Part shown: one piece after another, positions 1-5,617 of the stretch
Numbering within the stretch: position 1 is the first letter of the stretch
How the letters are laid out: every line of letters starts with the position of its first letter
Source: Alcaligenaceae bacterium
GTDB taxonomy: Bacteria > Pseudomonadota > Gammaproteobacteria > Burkholderiales > Burkholderiaceae_B
NCBI GenBank assembly: GCA_029265335.1
Contig: JAJUJN010000107.1
Coordinates: 1 to 7,079 of the forward strand
Reading direction: 5' to 3'
DNA: 7,079 nt
The notes under the pieces: generated by a model
Databases searched by the model: none
Seen by the model: only the letters and a program-made list of their open reading frames with translations
Told to the model about the DNA's origin: nothing
Made by a program: the position numbers and the translations under genes

Positions 1-345
1 CTCGGCCAGCCAGGAGCTGAGTTGTTCCGACGAACTGACGAACACGATGCGACCCAAGCCTACCCAGCCGTGGGCCGCTGAACACATGGGGCAATGCTCC
101 CCCGAGGTGTACACCGTACATTGTGCGCGAACGGCGGGCGACAGATTCTGGGCTGCCCAGCGCGCAATCGCGAACTCGGGATGCTGGGTGGCATCGCCCC
201 CCGCAACGTGGTTGTGGTCTTCCATCAATACCTGGCCGTCGGGCCCCACCAAAACAGAACCGAAAGGCTCGTCGCCGGCGGCCAATGCCTGGGCGGCCAG
301 CTCTACGCAACGTCGCAGATGAGGGAGGTCGTGAGGCTGAATCAT
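1..345 (-). CDS. Zinc-dependent nucleoside/cytidine-type deaminase, N-terminal part (runs off left edge)
   Basis: Reading the minus strand from the ATG at 345-343 gives 115 uninterrupted residues that continue past base 1. The protein carries the hallmarks of the cytidine/deoxycytidylate deaminase fold (COG0590-type: guanine deaminase, TadA and relatives). These are an E-P-F-G-S block at residues 26-30, the H-P-E motif (H55 zinc ligand, E57 proton shuttle) and G-E-H-C-P-M-C with zinc ligands C85 and C88. Such enzymes hydrolytically remove an amino group from a purine, pyrimidine or nucleoside in the cytoplasm. Family members are usually about 150-160 residues, so roughly a quarter is missing to the window edge, not to mutation. 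The residue before the first zinc cysteine is His (H84), where TadA/GuaD proteins usually have Pro, so a tRNA-editing role is not supported and the substrate is unknown. The gene lies 86 bp downstream of the LysR gene on the same strand and may be co-transcribed with it. The Shine-Dalgarno is weak: AGGA about 10 bases before the ATG. Confidence 0.88.
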   Translation of the reverse strand, partial: MIQPHDLPHLRRCVELAAQALAAGDEPFGSVLVGPDGQVLMEDHNHVAGGDATQHPEFAIARWAAQNLSPAVRAQCTVYTSGEHCPMCSAAHGWVGLGRIVFVSSSEQLSSWLAE

Positions 346-431
346 GTTGGCGGAATCCTGATAGAAAAAAGTGGCGGGGGGTGAAAGAAACGCCGCGCCG
401 GCTGAGCCTTGGTGAAGCCCGCAACGGAGCT

Positions 432-1367
432 TCACCCAGCGCTGGCTTGCCGCAGATGCTGCATGAAGGTGTGCAACACCGGCGAGAGCCGTTGGCCGTG
501 TCGGGTAATGAGCGCCACCGGAGCAACCAGATGGTCGATGTTGATGGGCAAGAGACATAACTGGCCCGTGCGCGCGAATTCGGTGGCCACGTCGGCGGGC
601 ATGAGGGCAAGCACATGACTGCGGCGCAACAAGGCCAGGTTGATCAGCAACGACATGGATTCCATGACGCTGTCGGGTCTGCGGCCGGTGGCCTCGAGAA
701 ACGCGATTTCGAGGCGCTGGCGAATTGCGGTGTTGGCCTGCGGGAGTATCCACCGCTGTTCGGCCAGGGCTTGCAGCGATACCGACGCGCTGCTGGCCAA
801 CGGATGCGTGGGGCCGCTCACCACCCGGAACTGATCATGATATAGCAGGTTCATCTCGACGTCGTCGAAGCGCATGCCTGGCATCACGCGGCCCAACACC
901 ACATCGAGTTCGCCCTGCTTGAGAGCGGTGATGAGCACCCCATGGGTGCCTTCCATCAGCGAAATGTGAATGCCCGGATGTTCGGTCCACAGGGAGGCCA
1001 GGGCGGCAGGCAAAAGCTCGGACATGGACGACGCCATCACGCCCACGGTGATTCTTCCTACAGCGCCAGTCGCCACGGCCTGGAGTTCGTCGCGAGCACT
1101 GCCGAGGTCCATCAGCAAGTTGCGGGCGAAGCGAATCATCGTTTCGCCATACACCGTGGGCTGCATGCCAGCGCGGGATCGGTCGAACAATCGAACGCCA
1201 AGGGCGCCTTCGAGGTCTTGCAGCAATTTGGTGGCGGCTGGCTGAGTCATGCCGAGCCTGGCCGCCGACGCTCGCAGGTTGGCCAGATCGCCCAAGGCGG
1301 CGAGCAGCAACAGCTGGCGGATCTTGAGACGGCTCTGGAGCAGCCATCGCGAATCAGGAACGCTCAT
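432..1367 (-). CDS. LysR-family transcriptional regulator (GbpR-like)
   Basis: A 311-residue protein of standard LysR length. Residues about 14-73 form the winged helix-turn-helix, with the recognition-helix block M-T-Q-P-A-A-T-K-L-L-Q-D-L-E at 40-53 followed by L-G-V-R-L-F-D-R. The rest is the type 2 periplasmic-binding-like effector domain. The sequence around the helix and the following G-M-x-P-T-x-Y-G-E-T-M-I stretch resembles the GbpR branch of LysR proteins, often found beside sugar or organic-acid transport genes. I chose the ATG at 1367 because a GGAG lies 6 bases upstream. A TTG 48 bases further out would add an unlikely 16-residue leader. The gene is divergent from the Bug receptor gene across a 194-bp control region, the classic arrangement for a LysR activator that controls its neighbour and represses itself. 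The effector is not readable from the sequence; the substrate or product of the sulfatase operon is a reasonable guess. Confidence 0.93.
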   Translation of the reverse strand: MSVPDSRWLLQSRLKIRQLLLLAALGDLANLRASAARLGMTQPAATKLLQDLEGALGVRLFDRSRAGMQPTVYGETMIRFARNLLMDLGSARDELQAVATGAVGRITVGVMASSMSELLPAALASLWTEHPGIHISLMEGTHGVLITALKQGELDVVLGRVMPGMRFDDVEMNLLYHDQFRVVSGPTHPLASSASVSLQALAEQRWILPQANTAIRQRLEIAFLEATGRRPDSVMESMSLLINLALLRRSHVLALMPADVATEFARTGQLCLLPINIDHLVAPVALITRHGQRLSPVLHTFMQHLRQASAG

Positions 1368-1373
1368 GCGGCT

Positions 1374-1377
1374 CTCC
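1374..1377 (-). promoter_or_regulatory. Shine-Dalgarno that fixes the LysR gene start
   Basis: GGAG on the minus strand (CTCC on the plus strand) sits 6 bases before the ATG at 1367-1365. The alternative TTG start further upstream has no comparable site, so this decides the start. Confidence 0.7.
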
Positions 1378-1408
1378 GGCCAGGTGACCCCGTGGGGAAG
1401 GCAAGGTG

Positions 1409-1437
1409 ATAGCAAAAAACAGATCGATGCTTGCCAA
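1409..1437 (-). promoter_or_regulatory. Predicted sigma70 promoter for the LysR gene
   Basis: On the minus strand TTGGCA (plus-strand 1432-1437) is followed after exactly 17 bases by TGCTAT (1409-1414). The -35 box is a good match and the -10 box is moderate. It lies about 40 bases upstream of the LysR start codon. Its -35 box is only 8 bp from the predicted -35 of the divergent operon, so one bound LysR protein could affect both promoters. Predicted by eye only. Confidence 0.4.
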
Positions 1438-1445
1438 TATTTGAT

Positions 1446-1474
1446 TTTACCCGGATCAGTGCACGACCTAGACT
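1446..1474 (+). promoter_or_regulatory. Predicted promoter for the Bug receptor-sulfatase-NIPSNAP operon
   Basis: TTTACC (1446-1451) and TAGACT (1469-1474) are separated by 17 bases, each matching four of six consensus positions. A weak core promoter of this kind is usual where a LysR activator is needed. The AT-rich stretch just upstream (about 1431-1446, with an imperfect CAA-TAT-TTG dyad at 1435-1443) is the likeliest place for a LysR site, but I cannot point to a convincing symmetrical T-N11-A box. The leader would be about 80 bases long before the ATG at 1562. Confidence 0.35.
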
Positions 1475-1496
1475 GTCATCGCTCGCTACGGTGGAG

Positions 1497-1522
1497 CAAA
1501 TATCACTACATACCTACATTTG
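1497..1522. repeat. Short repeats in the operon leader
   Basis: CAAAT (1497-1501) and ATTTG (1518-1522) form a separated inverted repeat with a 16-base interior. The interior holds a direct repeat, CTACAT at 1506-1511 and again at 1514-1519 (8-base period). The element lies between the predicted promoter and the Bug receptor start codon. It could be an operator half-site pair or chance; arms this short are weak evidence. Confidence 0.25.
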
Positions 1523-1561
1523 TGGTCGTACCGGCAAGGACGTCACGCAAAGGAGACAGTC

Positions 1562-2548
1562 ATGAGTCAATGGTTCAAACCGGCGCTCGCCGGTGCAGCG
1601 GTGGTTCTGGGCGTGGCCGGCCTCTGTGTCAGTGCCCCGGCGAGGGCGGCGTGGCCCGAACAGCCCATCAAGATTGTCGTGCCCTTTGCGGCGGGTGGGC
1701 CCTCCGACGGTCTGGGACGCATCGTGGCGCAACGGCTGGCGGAATCGCTCGACGCGACCGTGGTGGTAGAGAACCGTCCGGGCGCGGGCGGCAATATCGG
1801 CACGGCCTATGTGGCCAAGGCCGAGCCCGACGGCTACACCCTGTTGGTGGGGTATATCGGGTCGCTGGCCATCAACCCCGAGCTGTTCGACGAGCTGCCC
1901 TACGACCCGCTCACCGATCTTGCTCCCATTGCGTTTTTGGCCGGTAACCCCCTGGTACTGGTCACCCGGCCGGGACTCGAAGTGGATTCGCTCGCCAGCT
2001 TGCGTGACGCGGCGCAGGCTTCGCCCAGCGGGCTGAGCTATGGCTCGGGCGGCGTGGGTTCGGCCAATCACATGGCGGCCGTGCTGTTCGGCAAGTCTGC
2101 CCAGGTGCCATCGGTGCATGTGCCCTACAAGGGCGCAGCGCCGGCCACGGTGGCCTTATTGGGCGACCAGGTGGATTTCATGCTCAATGGCATGTCGGTG
2201 GCGCTGCCCCATATTCAAGCCGGCAAACTCAAGGCCTTGGCGGTAACGACAGCCGACCGCGTGGACTCCATGCCCGATTTGCCCACGCTGCAGGAGCTCG
2301 GAGTCACGCCTTTCGACGTTTCCGCCTGGTTCGGCTTTCTGGCTCCCGCCGGCACACCCCCTGAAGTGCTGGGCAAGCTCGAAGCGGCCACTCTCGAGGC
2401 TTTGGCCTCGCCCGACGTGCGTGAGCAGTTGGCCACGGCGGGTTTTGTGCCGCGCCAGATGGGCCAGGCGGAATTCGGGGAGTTCATGCGGCGTGAGCAC
2501 GAGTTGTGGTCGCGGGTGGTTCGTGAGTCGGGCGCCAGCGTCAACTGA
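1562..2548 (+). CDS. Bug/TctC-family periplasmic solute receptor (tripartite tricarboxylate transporter type)
   Basis: A 328-residue protein of typical Bug length. Residues 1-29 are a Sec signal peptide (Lys6, hydrophobic core about 8-25, cleavage after A-R-A at 27-29), giving a mature start A-W-P-E-Q-P-I. Family signatures follow: V-V-P-F-A-A-G-G-P-S-D (39-49), N-R-P-G-A-G-G-N-I-G (71-80), P-D-G-Y-T-L-L (89-95) and P-Y-K-G (188-191), all parts of the two-lobed ligand pocket. Bug receptors capture carboxylates, amino acids or aromatic acids and hand them to a TctA/TctB membrane pair; some act instead in signalling. No TctA or TctB gene is in the window, so this is an orphan receptor as far as can be seen, which is common in Burkholderiales. 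The ATG at 1562 is preceded by AGGAG at 1551-1555; an upstream in-frame TTG would disrupt the signal peptide. It is first in a likely three-gene operon, 39 bp before the sulfatase. The ligand is unknown. Confidence 0.95.
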   Translation: MSQWFKPALAGAAVVLGVAGLCVSAPARAAWPEQPIKIVVPFAAGGPSDGLGRIVAQRLAESLDATVVVENRPGAGGNIGTAYVAKAEPDGYTLLVGYIGSLAINPELFDELPYDPLTDLAPIAFLAGNPLVLVTRPGLEVDSLASLRDAAQASPSGLSYGSGGVGSANHMAAVLFGKSAQVPSVHVPYKGAAPATVALLGDQVDFMLNGMSVALPHIQAGKLKALAVTTADRVDSMPDLPTLQELGVTPFDVSAWFGFLAPAGTPPEVLGKLEAATLEALASPDVREQLATAGFVPRQMGQAEFGEFMRREHELWSRVVRESGASVN

Positions 2549-2587
2549 GTTTATCCACCAACCTCGATTTACCTCAGCGGAGTAGCC

Positions 2588-4156
2588 ATGGCTCGCCAGC
2601 CCAATATCCTGTTCATCATGGCCGATCAGCTCACGGCGCGAGCCCTGCGGGCGTACGGCAACTCGGTTTGCCGCACGCCGCACCTGGATCGTCTGGCCGC
2701 GCGCGGCACGGTGTTTGACCAAGCCTATTGCAACTTTCCGGTGTGCGCGCCGTCGCGGGCGTCGATGCTTACCGGTCGGCTGGCGAGCCGGCTGGGGGTG
2801 TACGACAACGCCAGCGACTTTCGCTCCAGTGCACCAACGCTGCCGTATTACCTGAGCGCGATGGGCTATCACACCTGCCTGTCGGGCAAGATGCATTTTG
2901 TGGGGGCTGATCAGCTCCATGGCTATCGCGAACGCCTCACCACCGATATCTATCCGTCCGATTTTGGCTGGACGCCCGACTGGCAAAAGATGATTCCGGT
3001 GGCGGCCAACGGTTTGAACCTGCGCAGCGTAGTGGAGTCGGGCTTGTGCAAGCGCAGCTTGCAGCTCGACTACGACGACGAAGTGGCGGCTCGCGCCGTG
3101 CAGCGGATCTACGATTACGGACGCAACCGCGATCAGCAGCCGTTCTTTCTCACGGTGTCGTTCACCCACCCACACAACCCTTATGTGATCACGGAGCCGT
3201 ATTGGTCGCGCTATCGCGACGACGAGATCGATCCGCCCCGAGTGCCGCCCATGAGCACGGCGGAGCTCGACCCGCACAGTCGACGCCTACGGCGGATCTT
3301 TCGTTTCGACGAATACGACGTCACGCAAGAGGATGTGATGCGCTCGCGCCATGCCTATTACGCCATGGTGAGCTATGTGGATGATCGTGTGGGGGAACTG
3401 CTGGCAGCGCTCGACGCCATGGATCTGAGCGACGATACCGTGGTGATTTTTACCTCCGATCACGGTGACATGCTGGGTGAGCGGGGGCTTTGGTACAAGT
3501 GGCTGCTGCTCGAGAACGCTGTGCGGGTGCCGCTCATCGTGGCGGTGCCGGGCCAGACGCCGAGCGTGGTGCGCGACCCGGTGTCTTTGCTGGACCTGTT
3601 GCCTACCTGCCTCGAGCTCGCCCAGGCCGAAGGCGCCGGCCTCACTCCGGTCTCGCCGCTGGAAGGTCGCTCTCTGGTTCCTGCCTCGCGGGGGCAGGCG
3701 CTGGATGCATCACGCGCCAGGGTGTTCGTGGAAATGAATGCCGACGGCGCCCATAATCCGTGTCTGATGCTGCGCGACGGGCCCTGGAAATTGATCTCTT
3801 GCGCTGACGACCCGCCCATGCTGTTTCAGCTGGATGACGACCCAGACGAATTATGCAATTTGGCCGCTTCGCCAGAGCACGCCTCGCGACTCGTGCGCAT
3901 GCAGGCAGATATCCAGGCCCACTGGGACGAACCCGCGCTGGCCGAAGCCATGCGCCGAAGTGCCGCAGAACGACAATTGGTGCAACGCGCGCGCTTGGTA
4001 GCCGAACACCCCGCCTGGGATTACGAGCCCAGAAAAGACCCCACACAACTATTCGTTCGCACCGGCGCCAATGTTTCGGCTACAAATGTGAAGAGTCGCG
4101 CTCGTTATCCGCAGGTGGCCCCCAAACCCCCCGACCACGAGCTGCCACCACTTTGA
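2588..4156 (+). CDS. Type I sulfatase, choline-sulfatase (BetC)-like
   Basis: A 522-residue alkaline-phosphatase-superfamily sulfatase, close to the usual BetC length of about 510. Such enzymes hydrolyse sulfate esters to an alcohol plus sulfate. The N-terminus reads P-N-I-L-F-I-M-A-D-Q, with D13 and Q14 as metal-site residues. The sulfatase signature C-A-P-S-R begins at C53, the cysteine oxidised to formylglycine. K101 and H103 lie in S-G-K-M-H-F, and the second metal site is D291-H292 in T-S-D-H-G-D. The blocks Q-L-H-G-Y-R-E-R-L-T-T-D-I-Y-P and D-F-G-W-T-P-D-W (125-132), S-F-T-H-P-H-N-P-Y, and L-G-E-R-G-L-W-Y-K are strongly BetC-like, as is a C-terminal tail with A-W-D-Y. There is no signal peptide, so it acts in the cytoplasm on an imported substrate. 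The usual W-Y-H-N block appears replaced by A-N-G-L-N (140-144), and the tail end differs (F-V-R-T-G-A-N, 489-495). No bet genes adjoin it, so the exact substrate is uncertain. GGAG at 2579-2582 supports the start. Confidence 0.93.
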   Translation: MARQPNILFIMADQLTARALRAYGNSVCRTPHLDRLAARGTVFDQAYCNFPVCAPSRASMLTGRLASRLGVYDNASDFRSSAPTLPYYLSAMGYHTCLSGKMHFVGADQLHGYRERLTTDIYPSDFGWTPDWQKMIPVAANGLNLRSVVESGLCKRSLQLDYDDEVAARAVQRIYDYGRNRDQQPFFLTVSFTHPHNPYVITEPYWSRYRDDEIDPPRVPPMSTAELDPHSRRLRRIFRFDEYDVTQEDVMRSRHAYYAMVSYVDDRVGELLAALDAMDLSDDTVVIFTSDHGDMLGERGLWYKWLLLENAVRVPLIVAVPGQTPSVVRDPVSLLDLLPTCLELAQAEGAGLTPVSPLEGRSLVPASRGQALDASRARVFVEMNADGAHNPCLMLRDGPWKLISCADDPPMLFQLDDDPDELCNLAASPEHASRLVRMQADIQAHWDEPALAEAMRRSAAERQLVQRARLVAEHPAWDYEPRKDPTQLFVRTGANVSATNVKSRARYPQVAPKPPDHELPPL

Positions 4157-4190
4157 GCATTCGTTGCCCATTCCATCAAAGGAGAGTTTC

Positions 4191-4520
4191 ATGCTTTATG
4201 AAATGCGACAGTACCGCTGTATGCCTGGTCGTCTGCCCGATGTGATCAAGCGCTTCGAGAACATCACTTTGGGAATCTTCGAGCGTTTCGGCATTCGTCA
4301 CGCGGGTTTCTATACCGTGCAGATTGGCGGCAATAATCACGACCTCATCTATTTTCTGCAGTGGGAGAGCCTGGCCGAACGTGAGCGCCTTTGGAACGCG
4401 TTTGCCACAGATCCCGAATGGCTCGAGAAACGCGCCCAAACGGAGAGCTCGGGGCCGTTGGTGGAATTCATCGCCAACGAGATCCTGGCGCGCTTACCGT
4501 TTGAGCCCACGGCAAAATAG
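4191..4520 (+). CDS. NIPSNAP-family protein
   Basis: A 109-residue protein with the NIPSNAP pattern: M-L-Y-E-M-R-Q-Y-R at the start, P-G-R-L-P-D-V-I-K-R-F (12-22), a central G-F-Y-T-V-Q-I-G strand, a hydrophobic I-Y-F-L-Q-W-E-S-L-A-E-R-E strand-helix, and the late D-P-E-W motif. The family adopts a dimeric ferredoxin-like alpha/beta-barrel fold, as in small monooxygenases and muconolactone isomerase. Bacterial members often sit in catabolic clusters, but most have no assigned reaction. No signal peptide is present, so it is cytoplasmic. The ATG at 4191 follows AAGGAG with a 6-base spacer; an in-frame TTG at 4164 would lie outside that site. It is 34 bp after the sulfatase and is probably the last gene of the same operon, so a role in handling the desulfated product is possible but purely contextual. 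Confidence 0.9.
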   Translation: MLYEMRQYRCMPGRLPDVIKRFENITLGIFERFGIRHAGFYTVQIGGNNHDLIYFLQWESLAERERLWNAFATDPEWLEKRAQTESSGPLVEFIANEILARLPFEPTAK

Positions 4521-4555
4521 CGCGCGGCTTTAATGCATCTACCTTTGCGCCAGGC

Positions 4556-4564
4556 TGGTATTAT
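4556..4564 (+). promoter_or_regulatory. Extended -10 promoter for the TAXI-TRAP transporter genes
   Basis: TGGTATTAT fits the extended -10 pattern TGnTATAAT with one mismatch, about 72 bases before the GTG start of the TAXI receptor. The hexamer 17 bases upstream (CATCTA) is a poor -35, which extended -10 promoters tolerate. It suggests that the transporter is transcribed separately from the sulfatase operon, although read-through is possible because I see no clear terminator between them. Confidence 0.45.
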
Positions 4565-4572
4565 GATTCGCC

Positions 4573-4595
4573 CGAAGCGTGGGCGCACGTGTTCG
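4573..4595 (+). other. Imperfect hairpin/dyad in the TAXI receptor leader
   Basis: CGAA-g-CGTG-ggcg-CACG-tg-TTCG can fold as two 4-bp stems around a 4-base loop, with a small 1-by-2 internal bulge. It begins at about the expected transcription start of the extended -10 promoter and has no following T run, so it is not an intrinsic terminator. It could be an operator or a 5' stabilising hairpin. Confidence 0.3.
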
Positions 4596-4624
4596 CGCGA
4601 TCGGTTCTTTGATTACCAAGCCAT

Positions 4625-4630
4625 GGAGGT
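4625..4630 (+). promoter_or_regulatory. Shine-Dalgarno fixing the GTG start of the TAXI receptor
   Basis: GGAGGT lies 6 bases before GTG at 4637-4639. The nearby ATG at 4623 is out of frame and overlaps this site, so GTG is the initiation codon. The residues that follow it form a clean signal peptide. Confidence 0.75.
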
Positions 4631-4636
4631 AGTGCC

Positions 4637-5617
4637 GTGAAGCGTCATGTATTCACAGTGGCCGCGTTGGTCGGTGCTGTTGCGGGTTTCTCGCTCACAG
4701 CCTCGCCAGCTCTGGCTCAAAAAGAGCAATTCATCACCATCGGAACAGGCGGACAAACCGGTGTGTACTACGTCGTGGGCCAATCGGTCTGCCGGCTGGT
4801 GAATCGTGGCAGCAGCGAGCACGGCATACGCTGCAACGCCCCATCCACTGGCGGCTCGGTGGCCAACGTGAACGGCATACGGGCCGGCGAGCTCGATCTT
4901 GGCGTTGTGCAATCCGACGTCCAATACCAGGCCTACGAGGGCACGGGCGGTTTCGAGGGCAACCAATTTGAAGATCTGCGCGCGGTATTTGCCCTGCACG
5001 GTGAGCCGCTCACGCTCGTCGCTCGCGCCGACTCCGGCATCAAGAGCCTCTCCGATCTGCCTGGCAAGCGGGTGAACATCGGCAACCCGGGTTCGGGGCA
5101 GCGCAACACCATGCAGGTGCTGATGGACGCCCTCGGTTGGGACACCAACACTTTTTCTCTGGCCTCCGAGCTCGAGGCGGCCGAACAAGCGTCGGCCCTG
5201 GCCAACAACCAGATCGACGCCATGGTCTACGTGGTGGGCCACCCCAACGGTTCCATCGAAGAAGCCACTGCCACCACCGACGCCAGGTTGGTCGAAGTGT
5301 CGGGCGATGTGGTCGATGAATTGGTCGAGAAATACCCTTACTACGCCAAGGCCACCATTCCGGGCGGCACCTACCGCGGCAATGAGGAAGACGTGGAAAC
5401 CTATGGTGTGGCCGCAACCTTCGTGACTTCCGCCAACACCGACGACGAACTCGTCTACCAAACGGTGAAGGCGGTATTCGACAACTTCGATCGTTTCAAA
5501 CGTCTGCACCCCGCGTTCGCCGTGCTCGAACCCGAAGACATGATTTCGGGCGGCCTCACGGCGCCCCTGCATGAGGGGGCCAAGCGTTACTACCGCGAAC
5601 AGGGCTGGATCGACTGA
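4637..5617 (+). CDS. TAXI-family TRAP transporter solute-binding protein
   Basis: A 326-residue periplasmic receptor of normal TAXI length. The Sec signal peptide (K2-R3, hydrophobic 5-22) is cut after A-L-A at 25-27. The mature protein shows the TAXI core: I-G-T-G-G-Q-T-G-V-Y-Y (35-45), S-T-G-G-S-V-A-N-V (about 70-78), G-E-L-D-L-G-V-V-Q-S-D, and G-K-R-V-N-I-G-N-P-G-S-G. The only two cysteines of the mature chain, C52 and C66, flank a short loop and probably form a disulfide. TAXI receptors bind glutamate/glutamine, 2-oxoacids or other small organic acids and deliver them to a fused TRAP permease, using the sodium or proton gradient. The next gene is exactly such a permease, overlapping by one base. 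Initiation is at GTG. The ligand cannot be read from the sequence. Confidence 0.95.
   Translation: MKRHVFTVAALVGAVAGFSLTASPALAQKEQFITIGTGGQTGVYYVVGQSVCRLVNRGSSEHGIRCNAPSTGGSVANVNGIRAGELDLGVVQSDVQYQAYEGTGGFEGNQFEDLRAVFALHGEPLTLVARADSGIKSLSDLPGKRVNIGNPGSGQRNTMQVLMDALGWDTNTFSLASELEAAEQASALANNQIDAMVYVVGHPNGSIEEATATTDARLVEVSGDVVDELVEKYPYYAKATIPGGTYRGNEEDVETYGVAATFVTSANTDDELVYQTVKAVFDNFDRFKRLHPAFAVLEPEDMISGGLTAPLHEGAKRYYREQGWID

Noticed and set aside
346..431. Possible intrinsic terminator between the LysR and deaminase genes
   Set aside because: Only short 3-4 bp GC stems followed by an interrupted T tract on the minus strand; too weak to call.
835..1347. A second minus-strand reading frame inside the LysR gene (170 codons)
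   Set aside because: Out-of-frame overlap with an intact LysR protein; Arg/Pro/His-rich, no motif.
1613..1627. Possible lipobox (V-A-G-L-C) in the Bug receptor signal peptide
   Set aside because: The residue before Cys22 is Leu rather than Gly/Ala/Ser, and a good A-R-A signal peptidase I site follows at residues 27-29.
1514..2119. A 201-codon minus-strand open frame opposite the Bug receptor signal peptide and N-lobe
   Set aside because: Shadow of the receptor gene; it would also cross the divergent promoter region, and its product resembles nothing.
2156..3277. A 373-codon open frame on the minus strand
   Set aside because: It spans the ends of two well-supported plus-strand genes (Bug receptor and sulfatase) and has an Arg/His-rich composition with no recognisable domain.
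2588..4156. Calling this a complete choline-sulfate to glycine-betaine pathway
   Set aside because: Only a BetC-like sulfatase is present; there is no choline dehydrogenase, betaine aldehyde dehydrogenase or BetI regulator, and the neighbouring regulator is LysR-type.
4521..4636. Small RNA or riboswitch in the gap before the TAXI receptor
   Set aside because: Only one short imperfect hairpin and no recognisable riboswitch core or terminator; reported as a dyad only.
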